A DNA stretch of 24,657 nucleotides. Source: Heterostelium multicystogenum (Eukaryota; Evosea; Eumycetozoa; Acytosteliales; Acytosteliaceae). The stretch covers positions 1 to 24,657 of the forward strand of contig RCNN01000450.1 in assembly GCA_003667245.1 (NCBI GenBank), written 5' to 3'. Position 1 is the stretch's first letter. Every line of letters begins with the position of its first letter. Positions 1-8,863 of the stretch are shown piece after piece. The notes beneath the pieces were generated by a model that had not been told where the DNA came from, searched no databases, and was given only the letters and a program-made list of their open reading frames with translations. The position numbers and the translations under genes were made by a program.

Positions 1-360
1 AAATTAAGGAGTTCCTCGCCAGACCAGATATCGCCCAACTGCCGCCAAGTTCGGTATCACCTACAAGGAGCCAAGTAAATATTAGATCTAATCCAATAAC
101 CAATAATAACAACAACATCAACAGCATATCAACAATAACAAACAACAGCATATCAACAAATAGCAATAGATGATAGATAAACTAAATATAGATAAAACAG
201 TATAACTAATATTGATTATTTTATAAAACTATTATAGCTGCTGCTGAAAACCAAAGATCCCTCGATGAGATCAAAGCTGAACTCCAACAAGCTGAAAAAG
301 GATGCCGTTAAGACTTTTGTTGCCTCACTCAACCCAGATAAAGCCATTCTTTTAAATTAA
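1..360 (+). CDS. 3' end of an unrecognised gene, two exons, frame-broken
   Basis: The window opens inside a gene. Frame 3 reads IKEFLARPDIAQ. One base is then out of register near position 36, and frame 2 reads TAAKFGITYKEP. A GT-AG intron fits at 75-237 (gtaaat...ttatag). After it the frame continues TAAENQRSLDEIKAELQQAEK, charged and probably helical. Another one-base shift near 300 leads to DAVKTFVASLNPDKAILLN and a TAA at 358. Codons favour C or G in the third position (ttc, ctc, gcc, atc), as in strongly expressed dictyostelid genes. I do not recognise the family. The two shifts could be sequencing indels or decay; the clean protein sense on both sides of each favours indels. The start lies outside the window. 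Confidence 0.5.
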
Positions 361-522
361 TATAACTTAATCATTATTATTATTATATTTTAACATAAAA
401 CATAAAAAGAATATATTGATATTTAAATATCATGTTGTAATAAGCATTTAAAAGAATAAACTCAAAACAATCATTCGATCCCTCAAAACAGCTAGACAAA
501 GTGGATTTGATAGCACCACATT

Positions 523-523
523 A

Positions 524-600
<77 letters not shown>
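523..600. repeat. AAT/TAA trinucleotide microsatellite
   Basis: About 78 bases of almost pure TAA/AAT units with one phase slip near 550. It is intergenic, with no open frame using it as a poly-Asn tract. Such tracts are very common in dictyostelid intergenic DNA. The exact length may be unreliable in the assembly. Confidence 0.9.
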
Positions 601-1242
601 GAAGTTCGCATTTATTAGATATCATTTGTTTAGTTGTTAATTAATTTAGATATTTCTATCAACAAAATCAATGAGTACCCTGCAAATTGGACCATTTCGA
701 AACATCGGTCTGATTGTTCAAAAGAATAGTAACATAATAAGATTTTTTTTGCACAAAGTCAAGGTTCCCTTTTTTGTGTGTGTTATTATGATGATCATTG
801 CATGACACAATTATAATATAAAGCATAAATCTATAGATCAGTTATTGTTTTCATTGGAAAAACGATACTTTCACTGAGATTGAAATTTGAACTGTTAATG
901 GGGGTTCAATCAAAAAAGTTCTTTGCGTAAATTCGTTTTGTGATCACCACAAGCATCGATGTGGTGGTTTAAAAAACTAAAAAAACAGGTTGCCTCAATT
1001 TTCAGTTCCTTTGAGTTGTTAATCACACCAAATAGTGGGGATGGGGGAGTGCGTTGGACCCAAACGAAAGGAAACGAAATGAACTATTTCGCAAATATTG
1101 ATTTATCATTGATTAATTAAAAGTAAACATTGTACCAATTTAGATATTCTAGTTTACCAGATTCGTTCAAAGTAAATAAAGAAACCTACAAAGATTATTA
1201 TCATAAGCAAATCTAAATTGGGGCAAATCAAAATTACTCTCC

Positions 1243-1250
1243 TATAAATA
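1243..1250 (+). promoter_or_regulatory. Probable TATA box
   Basis: TATAAATA lies within a small inverted repeat (CCTAT AAATA ATAGG) about 175 bases upstream of the ATG at 1423. The DNA between is A-rich, as in dictyostelid leaders. Assigned by sequence and position only. Confidence 0.4.
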
Positions 1251-1422
1251 ATAGGACTAGTCGACTGTTAGTTTCCATCAAATCAATATCAAAACAAATA
1301 CAAATACAAATATAATCTCAACTATATTTTATTCAAATACAAAATCAAAGCAACAAATATTATTCCATCAAATTAAATCAAGTAAGACCTGACTTCCAAG
1401 TGTTAAAACTTCCAACAAAAAA

Positions 1423-2475
1423 ATGAATCCAATTGCACCAAAATTAAATATCCCAACAAATCACCTCAGCTCCATCCGGTTCAGCCACTGAAGGAACCAG
1501 CAAGAAGGTTTTGAAATTTATCCAAGTCCCAGATTACACTGGTGCCGGTCAAATTGAAATCAAAGTCAAGGGTTATGCCAACCCAACCACCTTGACCCTC
1601 CTCCTTTACTGCTTGCCAGACAACCACGACACCAACATGACATTGACCTTCACCACTTCAATCGCATGTACTGCTGCCCGTCACTACACCTACAATCCAG
1701 CCCAAGAAACATGTGCCGCCTACTATGCAATTCTTGTCCGTACCCAAACAAGCTACCCATCCACTTTGCCAGCTGCCGACATCTTGACTACCCCTGGTTA
1801 TGTCATCTTCACTGCAGGTTTGTAGTAAATAATTATCATCTTTACTATTTGCTAAAATTACTAATTGTCAACTTATAGCTGGACCATACACTCCATCATC
1901 TGTTATTTCCACCGTTAACACTGGTGTCGATGCTTTGGATTCAATCCAAGAAAGCTCATCCCTTAAGAGATTGACAGCTGGAGACGACCCACAGCTTCCA
2001 TCACTCTCCCAAACCATTTCCGAGCTCCAAGCCTCAGGTGTCCCATCAAACTTCTTCACCACTGATGTCACCAACAATCTTCAAATCCTGTTGAACCAAT
2101 ACAGCGACTCATTCAACCAATTGAAGGCTGCCGTCAAGACCCATGGTCAACCGCAACCATCTCCACTAAGCACGATGCATCTCTCGGCTGGGGATGCTGG
2201 TGGTGCCAAGTAGGTTTTGGAATTCTCATCACCTTGCTCACCTGTGCCATTACCGTCGCCTTGATCGCCTTGATTCCAACCGGAGCCGGTGGTGCAGCTA
2301 TTGGAGGTATTGCGCCTACCTTGTCACTTGGTTCGACATCAGTGCAGCAGCAGCCTCGACCGTAGCAACAGGACTAGTAAGAACTTTAGCCACCCTTGGT
2401 TCAGTAACCATCGGTACTATCTTGCTCAACTTGCCATCCCTTATCTGTGAAGCCATCGGTACCTGTTCAAAATGA
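1423..2475 (+). CDS. Unrecognised protein with hydrophobic Gly/Ala-rich C-terminus (frame-broken)
   Basis: The ATG at 1423 opens MNPIAPKLNIPTN. A one-base shift near 1460 leads into a Ser/Thr-rich stretch, then KFIQVPDYTGAGQIEIKVKG, which looks beta-rich. An intron fits at 1818-1878 (61 nt, gtttgt...ttatag), joining TA to AGPYTPSS in frame. The next exon has a helical middle (FNQLKAAV). A second shift near 2135 leads to KHDASLGWGCWWCQVGFG, followed by a hydrophobic segment and a Gly/Ala stretch. A third shift near 2345 leads to VATGLVRTLATLGSV and the end, LICEAIGTCSK, with TGA at 2473. The reconstructed length is about 330 residues. There is no N-terminal signal peptide. The two hydrophobic C-terminal segments could form a membrane hairpin. 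Codon use suggests strong expression. AATAAA-like signals follow near 2508 and 2537. I cannot name the family. Three breaks in one gene leave a recent pseudogene possible. Confidence 0.5.
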
Positions 2476-2711
2476 TAAATTCAACAAGTTAACTATCAAA
2501 TAATAAATGTACATATTTTTGAATTCACACCAACCCAATAAATATACACAGTAATTTGTCAAAGTTTCATTTTAAAATTGTCATAATCTTCAAAATGGTT
2601 TTTAATGAATATTGCTTTTTTGTATTTTTTGTGTGAACTGACACATGATTATGATCTACCACTAACTATTTACCATTGAAATTAATTAACAAACACTTAT
2701 AATCATTGCAC

Positions 2712-4023
2712 ATGATATCATCAAACTTATCAAGATCATTAAGAAGATCACTGGCCTACAATGTTAGACCAACAAAGCTAGCAAATCAATCATATCTTAG
2801 CGGTTTGACTAATGCCAATGCTAGCTCTACTATCATCAAATCAGGAGTTATTCCCTACTCTTCATATACTACCTCTACATTTAACTCAACACCTGTAAAT
2901 TTACATAATAATAATAATAATAATATATTAATAAATAATAGTAGTATTAATAAATATAGATATTACTCATCATCTTCTTCTTCATCATCTTCTTCTTCAT
3001 CATCAAACAATAGCAAACAAAAACAACAAAGAACAACAAGAATATACAAAGCAAAATGAAAACATTAAAGATAATGATAGAATTAAGAAAATTATATTGA
3101 TTGCCTCAGGCAGTAGTATAGCTTTATTGATCACACTGAATGCTTTCAACCCTGGAGACGCCAATAATAACAACAATCAAGCTGGTGGAATTATTTCGTC
3201 CATTAAAAATAGATTTAAGATTGGTGATGGCTTCATTACTATCGCCTCGATCATTGCTGTGAATGGTGCCATCTTTCTGCTCCTGAAGAACCCAACCTTT
3301 TTCAACCGATTCGGAAATAACTTCTTTTGCTCCGTACAGAATATATCGTCGCACCCAATGTGCTTGCTACTCTCAAACTTCACTCACATCGAGCCATTCC
3401 ACTTGCTCTTTAACATGATTGGTCTGTGGTCGTTTGGACAGGTTGCCTATGATCACATGGGACTGCTTCCATTCTTGGCGCTCTATATTGGTGGTGGACT
3501 CGTTGGAACCATGACCAGTGTCACTCACAAGTTGATCACACGTGGCTTTGGAATCCCATCTATTGGCGCATCGGGATGTGTCTTGGCTGTCGTTGCCGCT
3601 AGCATTCTCTTCGAACCCAACAATAGGGTATCAATCATCTTCCTCCCATTCTTTAGCTTTGAAAGCCAGACCATGTTGTATGCACTGATTGCATTCGATG
3701 TGGTTGGTGTTTTAGGCTTGGGTCGTTTTACCAACTGGGATCACAGCTGCCATCTCGGTGCAACCTTGACCGGTGCTATTTTAGCCGACAGCTACCGTTA
3801 CAAAGCTCAGTTCAAGAACTTCCAGGGACAAGGTAGTGCCTTCATGGAAAACAAATGGACATATACTGGAAACTTCAAGAATGGACAATACAATGGATCT
3901 GGAGTACTCTACAAGATTCCAGAGAATGAAATCTTCAAAGGACTATTCAAGGACGGACACTTTGCAAGTGGAGAACTACACCGCAATGGAAAGACCTACT
4001 CCGTTCAAAGAAGACAAGAATAG
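2712..4023 (+). CDS. Mitochondrial-type rhomboid protease with C-terminal MORN repeats
   Basis: This is an intramembrane serine protease of the rhomboid family, about 436 residues once one extra base near 3020-3040 is ignored. The N-terminus (MISSNLSRSLRRSLAYNVR) is rich in Arg, Ser and Leu without acids, as in mitochondrial targeting sequences. Asn-rich and Ser-rich low-complexity stretches follow. The six-helix core shows HIEPFHLLFNMIGLWSFG (the conserved His/Asn region), IGASGCV (catalytic Ser at 3571-3573 in the GxSG motif) and CHLGATLTG (catalytic His at 3751-3753). After the core, 3862-4014 encodes MORN-like repeats (YTGNFKNGQYNGSGVLY, then FKGLFKDGHFASGEL). The frame change falls in the A/C-rich low-complexity linker (frame 3 before, frame 1 after) and is probably an indel error. 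The start at 2712 is the first ATG; a TTG lies two codons earlier. The gene converges with the LRR gene 66 bases downstream. Confidence 0.85.
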
Positions 4024-4089
4024 ACGATTACATTAGATTCGATGATATGAAATACAACAATCAAATTGATTGGCCCCGTTTATTATTAT

Positions 4090-5677
4090 TCAATCTTGTA
4101 TTCTTCTACCATTTATATATTTTAATGTTCTAGTATTGAATTTACAGTGATTGAATGACTCTAAACTCTCGTGGATTTGGTTGGCGTGGAAAGGGTAGTA
4201 GATGAGACTTTCAATGGTATTTTGATGGTGTAGTGACTTAAATACTGAATCAATGTTGAACTCGTTGTTGGAAATATCGAGGTGTGTAAGTGATTTGTTT
4301 GCACTTAGTGCTTCTGTAAAGTAGTCTTCGTGCTTCAAGTCGTTGTAATTAATCGTAAGGAAAGTTAGTGTCTGGTTCTCCATCAACATTTGAGACAGGC
4401 TGTAGAGATGAGACTGCTTTATACACTCATGGAGTGAAAGGTAGCGTATTGATTTGTTGGAGGCAAGGTTTAGGAAGAATTTATCAGAAACTAGATCACA
4501 AGAGTCCAGTCTCAGTGACGTTAAAATATTGTTTTCTTTGATGGCGTTAGCGAATAGCTGAATATTGTTGCCCTCTGAATCGGAACAGTGGGCATACTCG
4601 ACTACTCTAAGAGTTCGGATATGTTGATTTTTCGACAGCATTAAGCTGAACGATTCGACAAGCGATTCGTTGAGACATTGATTTAACACCAGCTTCTGGA
4701 CAGATCTATTTCCTTCCAATGCCTGGAAAAATTGACTGGTCAGAAAAGGAAGTGAGGAGAGGAATAAAACAGATATGCTATTATTGAGGTAGAATGCATT
4801 GGCGACTTCCGATGCCAATAGTCCACTAGGAATACTGGTTGAAGTTAATTTTACTCGGCATTCTTTGAGTGATTGGTTTCTTCCAATCTGCTCTGTTAAA
4901 TATGACATAAGATTTGGATCAGACGCTGAAGTGGTAATAGCCAATTTATTAATGGAGGCTATTGAAAATACTTCAGAGATTGTCTGTATTCCATCTATTG
5001 TCATCATCAGGGACACACTTCGGAGATTTTCTTTGGAGGCAAGAGATTTGACGAGTGGCAAATATCGCTCTCTGTTCATCACGGTTTCTCCTAAATATTC
5101 ATGAAAAACCAGATTATATTCTCTAATGCTGTCATTGTTTTGTATGGCTTTGGACAGTATTGATATTTCATGTCCATCGTTCTCCCATCCATGTACCTCC
5201 AGTTCCAGTACTTGTAGATTTCTATATTTCCTGTTGAGCAGGATACTGGAAAAGCATGGTCATCTCAACATCGTCGACAATCTTGAGATGAGTCAGTGGC
5301 GAAACCACCGAGTGGGTGAGTACTGAATTCTTTTGATCCAATTCATCTCCACTCAGAAATGAAATATAGCAGTCTCTGAATACTCTGTGTAATGAAAGCT
5401 TAGTCAGATGCTGCACTACAGAGAATCTGTTGAACTCTCCATTCAAAACCGTTGAAAATTGCCTGGAATATCTTTTGTTTCGCAAGGTCAAGCTGAATTC
5501 TATCATGTTTTTCGAAACGACATCAAACCAACTCCAACAAACCAAAGCAGCCTGAAACCTCCAATTGCAATGAAACTCATTCCTATAATCATATTCCTCC
5601 TCGTCCTCCAACACAAAAGCTGACAAACATAATTCTATAATATAATTTTGTATTAACTTTGGTAAACTATTAAACAT
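4090..5677 (-). CDS. F-box-like / leucine-rich-repeat protein
   Basis: A protein of about 528 residues with one frame change near 5226-5232. The N-terminus (LPKLIQNYIIELCL, then RFQAALVCWSWFDVVSKN) resembles a divergent F-box. The F-box binds Skp1 and recruits substrates to SCF ubiquitin ligases. The rest is built of irregular leucine-rich repeats of about 24-28 residues with motifs such as LTSLRLDSCDLVSDKFF, LTFLTINYNDLKHEDYF and LTHLDISNNEFNIDSVF. Past the break the frame continues YRNLQVLELEVHGWENDGHE and joins the downstream frame at MNRERYLPLV, so the two halves are one gene. Dictyostelids have large families of such proteins, and the substrate cannot be inferred. The start at 5677 follows A/T-rich DNA with no upstream in-frame ATG visible. 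The F-box call is weaker than the LRR call. Confidence 0.7.
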
Positions 5678-6605
5678 TCTAATTTTAAGTTTTTTAGAGC
5701 TAATAAATAAAAATAAATAAATAAATAAGAAATATTAAATATTTCAAACAAGATATATACTAACTAGTAATACTAATATTATTATTGCTATTATAATTGT
5801 AATGATTTGGTTGATTTTGTTGGTTATAATATTATATTTTTTTTTTTTAGTTTTTTCATTGTTTTTATTTTTTTCACCAATATTATTATTATTATTTATC
5901 CAGCCATTTAATAATTGTATAATAAAAACAAAATAAGATTTAAAAAAAACCTATATTCCTAAAATAGATGGAATTGTTGTTGGGTGGTATGAAAATATTT
6001 TAAAATCTAAATGATACTTTTTAATATTGTTTTTTCAATGGTTTTGTTGGTGGTAGTTTTTTTTGTTTTAGTTTTCCTGAATGTTTATTATATTTTATGA
6101 TCTATTTAAATTTACAATAAAGAATCTAGTTACAAATACATAACTTTCATTCTATTTTGATATTTAAGAAATGACCACAATTAAATAAGATCTTAAAAAT
6201 AATCTAATTTTATTAAAAGTTTACTTCTATTTTACAATAATAAAAATAATAATATTAATAATAATAATTGGACCTATTAAATTGTATATGAATATTACTA
6301 TTACTACTATTTAGATTCATTGGTAATTTACCATTTCTTTGGACTCAATAATTGTGATAGATTAGAAACCTGTCCAATAATAAAATACATTTTAATGGTG
6401 ATGTGATTTGATTCCCTCTTTTTTTTGAATTTATTAACTGTCACATTTCGATTACTTTTTTTTTTTACTGGTTTTTTTTTTTTTCCTCAAGCAATGACCA
6501 ATAACATTTTGGTATTATGAAATAAATAGATATTGATATATAATTTAAATAATATTTACATTATAAAATAGATAGATATATGTTTTGGTACAGAGTGTGA
6601 AAAAC
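5678..6605. other. Divergent intergenic region, no gene seen
   Basis: This lies between the starts of the LRR gene (-) and the membrane-protein gene (+), so it should hold both promoters. It is extremely A+T-rich with runs of T at about 5830-5870, 6415-6485 and elsewhere, plus short AAT/ATT repeats. No open frame or RNA gene was recognised. Confidence 0.6.
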
Positions 6606-7670
6606 ATGAAATTTCTATTCAAATTTGCTCAACTTTCACTTTTTGCATTGTCGTTGTATTTGTTTGTGGCATTCTTGGAGGGTGCTAGCTTGTGGCTACC
6701 AGAGAATGTCTATGGTTGGGCAACACAGCGTATCGATACAGTAAACTTGGATATAGTGCTTTGGCTCTTGTCACTGGTCGTCTTTGTTGGTGCATGGAAC
6801 ATCTGTGGAGTCTCAAAGACATTCTCTAGAATCTTGCTTGTTCTCATGCTGGCTCGTGTCACTCTTTCGCTCGTATCGATCTTGCCAGAGTATCTCTATC
6901 GTCACGTCATACAATTGAATCCAGCATACTTCAATGTGTATGCTCCATACTACAAGGAATTCAACACCACCCCACAGATCTTAGCGATTCAAGCCGCAAT
7001 TGGTTTGTTCTTTGTGACACTCTCGATCAACTCAAAGCTTGCAGATCGCTTCTGGATGACAAAGACCATCATCATCGACTGGGTATTGGTTATTATCGCT
7101 CTTGTTGTCACCTCGATCATGGATCTCGTTGGAAAGTCCAACTACTTCTTCATTGTGTTGGCATACACTCTTGGAGCCAACGTGTTCGGATACGCCGTAA
7201 TGAAATTCATTGAAATGCAATGGTCTATCAACAACCAATATCTCAACCTCTCCAACAACGTCATCTTCGATACCGACTCAATAGAAGAGTCGAAAACACC
7301 AACAACAGCCACTGATGAGAAGGCACCAATGGTCGACGATTTAGACTACAACAAGCTTTCAGAGGACCAACTAAACGAGATCCTCTCAGCACCATCGCCA
7401 GATCATCAAGAACCTCTCGATGATCCATCAAAGGTATTCATCAACAATCTCGTCGCACCACTGTTCGTGCGTAGCCAAATCAGATCGAAAGAAATCGTCT
7501 GCGCAACCCTCCTATTTTTATTTGTACTGTCGAATCGTCTGCTAGAACACCCCAACGCTGTCAACGGATGGAAAATCGCTTCACTTCTTGGTTTCTCCTC
7601 TACACTACTTGCATATTTCTCAAGTATCTCAACTAAAAAATCAACAACACCTTTACCAAGAGAATGTTAA
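6606..7670 (+). CDS. Unrecognised multi-pass membrane protein
   Basis: An uninterrupted 354-codon frame from the ATG at 6606; the seven codons before it start at a TTG and are unlikely to be used. Hydrophobic segments suggest about eight membrane spans. Approximate residues are 5-27, 48-67, 75-95, 125-145, 158-176, 183-203, 300-317 and 326-343. The first may be a signal anchor (KFLFKFAQLSLFALSLYLF). Between spans six and seven lies a roughly 90-residue hydrophilic acidic loop (IFDTDSIEESKTPTTATDEK), probably cytosolic. The C-terminal tail is short and Ser/Thr/Lys-rich. No transporter or receptor motif is recognisable. The codons in the body use many C-ending triplets. Poly(A)-type AATAAA occurs near 7750. 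The ATG follows an A/T-rich leader typical of this genome. Confidence 0.8.
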   Translation: MKFLFKFAQLSLFALSLYLFVAFLEGASLWLPENVYGWATQRIDTVNLDIVLWLLSLVVFVGAWNICGVSKTFSRILLVLMLARVTLSLVSILPEYLYRHVIQLNPAYFNVYAPYYKEFNTTPQILAIQAAIGLFFVTLSINSKLADRFWMTKTIIIDWVLVIIALVVTSIMDLVGKSNYFFIVLAYTLGANVFGYAVMKFIEMQWSINNQYLNLSNNVIFDTDSIEESKTPTTATDEKAPMVDDLDYNKLSEDQLNEILSAPSPDHQEPLDDPSKVFINNLVAPLFVRSQIRSKEIVCATLLFLFVLSNRLLEHPNAVNGWKIASLLGFSSTLLAYFSSISTKKSTTPLPREC

Positions 7671-7809
7671 ATTATTAAACAAATATCATAGTAATACTAC
7701 TATTATAAACAATCCCAGAACACTCATACAAATTTAATAATATATATTAAATAAACTTCAACATAAACTAACAATCATCTGAACAATAATGGATATAGCA
7801 AAGGCGACA

Positions 7810-7938
7810 TTATAATATTGTGACCATTTTGAATATTATGTCATCAATAAAGTATCTAATGTTGCTGATGATGAGCCTGATCACTAAATACATTCCAAGT
7901 CGAAGAAAAATGATGTAGTGTGCTACCTGTTGTACCAT
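7810..7938 (-). CDS. Possible 42-residue single-span membrane protein
   Basis: A small frame lies in the gap between two convergent genes (the membrane protein ends at 7670 and eL29 ends at 8049). From the ATG at 7938 it begins MVQQVAHYIIFLRLGMYLVI and continues with a second hydrophobic part ending KMVTIL and TAA. The frame stays open upstream to 7980 with the acidic stretch SENDESSIQD. A splice acceptor (ttattattag) precedes this stretch, so an upstream exon is conceivable, although little room exists before eL29. The shape, an acidic start then one helix with Arg residues, recalls tail-anchored or small mitochondrial outer-membrane subunits. There is no specific family match. It could also be chance in a 3' UTR. 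Confidence 0.25.
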   Translation of the reverse strand: MVQQVAHYIIFLRLGMYLVIRLIISNIRYFIDDIIFKMVTIL

Positions 7939-8048
7939 GTCTTGTATTGATGATTCGTCGTTTTCTGATGCTAATAATAACTATCTTTACTTTCTGTTAA
8001 TACCCAATTTTATTTTTAAAAACGGTTGAACCTTCCTATATATCACGT

Positions 8049-8379
8049 TTATTTCTTGGCAGCAAACTTGCTTGGCCTTGAGCTCAGCAACGATAGTCTT
8101 GACTGACTTTCTTGGGTTCTTGTGTGGCTTTTGCTCTTGCATATCTCCACGAACGTATCTCTCTGGCTTGACACCAATACGAGCGTACTTTTGGTTTCTG
8201 GCGAACTTAGTGTCCAACTAGATCAAACACACCAATTAACAACTAACAACTAACACTATAGTAGATTTGATACTTACACCCTTGGATGAGGTCTTGGCGT
8301 GGACAACTGGCTTCTTGATACCATTACGGTGCTCCTTGGAGTTTCTGTGATGGGTGGAGTGGTTCTTTGATTTGGCCAT
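8049..8379 (-). CDS. rpl29: 60S ribosomal protein eL29
   Basis: A small basic protein of the large ribosomal subunit. Exon 1 (8278-8379) encodes the eL29 signature MAKSKNHSTHHRNSKEHRNG followed by IKKP. An intron at 8218-8277 (gtaagt...gatctag, 60 nt) joins SSKG to LDTKFARNQKYARIG, matching the KGVD-KF-RNQ region of the family. Exon 2 ends AELKAK. One apparently extra base near 8070 then shifts the frame. Without it the protein ends KKFAAKK with TAA at 8049-8051, about 89 residues. As read, the frame would instead run on to 7987 with an unlike tail. An indel error is more likely than a real extension. A second intron probably sits in the 5' UTR just before the ATG (8382-8481). Confidence 0.88.
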
Positions 8380-8381
8380 TT

Positions 8382-8481
8382 CTAAGAGGAATAAGGATAG
8401 ATAGAGTACAAAGAGTGGTAGGTAAAGAATTAACAACTAATCAACTAATCTTCATGTTATAATATAGGATGTGATATATAC
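8382..8481 (-). other. Probable 5'-UTR intron of the eL29 gene
   Basis: On the minus strand CAACAG is followed by gtatat at 8481. A pyrimidine-rich stretch ends in cctcttag at 8382, two bases before the start codon (tcttag AA ATG). At 100 nt it has a normal length for this genome. Introns next to the start codon are common in ribosomal protein genes. Predicted from splice signals only. Confidence 0.5.
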
Positions 8482-8555
8482 CTGTTGGGTGCTAACAATT
8501 GATCTAAGGATACACTCAATAGAACTAAGTATGAGCTGATTCACTCTGGCACAGT

Positions 8556-8624
8556 GACTGACCCAACCTTGCCACACCAACCAACAGCCCGTGTGGGAAG
8601 GGTAGTGTGTTGCGAGTGTCAGTC
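8556..8624. repeat. Compound inverted repeat upstream of eL29
   Basis: The outer arms are GACTGAC (8556-8562) and GTCAGTC (8618-8624). The inner arms are ACCTTGCCACAC (8566-8577) and GTGTGGGAAGGGT (8591-8603), which pair except for one mismatch and one bulge. It lies in an unusually G+C-rich patch (about 8540-8635) within A+T-rich intergenic DNA. The patch is just upstream of the inferred 5'-UTR intron, where promoter or transcription-start elements would be expected. Confidence 0.45.
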
Positions 8625-8863
8625 GATGACAGGAAATTCAAAAAAATTTTAAAAAAATCATTTTTCATTTTTACAACGTTACCGAAACTTGCCTTTGATG
8701 ATATGCATACCAACCACCAATATTTCACTTGTATTTGTAAATATAAGTAATTAAAATGATTATAAAACATATGATAGATAAGGTTGCGATGTCTTGTTAT
8801 ACTTTAGTTCATTTATTATTACATTTAGTGATTTCTATCTATTTAGAGGTAGTGAAGTTTTCA

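Larger units (their letters stand above)
361..1422. other. Non-coding interval upstream of the gene at 1423
   Basis: This is A+T-rich DNA with no convincing reading frame. It contains a long TAA/AAT microsatellite (523-600), a hairpin-forming repeat near 942-969, a G-rich patch near 1036-1050, and a TATA-like element at 1243-1250. A 44-codon ATG frame near 671 has no protein-like composition and is not called. The second half is probably the promoter and 5' leader of the gene at 1423. Confidence 0.6.

Noticed and set aside
671..804. 44-codon ATG frame in the upstream region
   Set aside because: Its composition is dominated by A/T-rich chance codons and T runs; there are no motifs and no splice partners.
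7865..7972. C/D-box snoRNA candidate (TGATGA near 7867, CTGATG near 7965, internal TGATGA near 7949)
   Set aside because: There is no terminal stem and no upstream snRNA-type promoter element. Spacing of the boxes is poor, and the same bases are explained by Ser codons of the small minus-strand frame.
8525..8770. 81-codon minus-strand frame upstream of eL29
   Set aside because: It overlaps the G+C-rich inverted repeat and A/T-rich DNA, shows no protein-like pattern, and lies where the eL29 promoter is expected.
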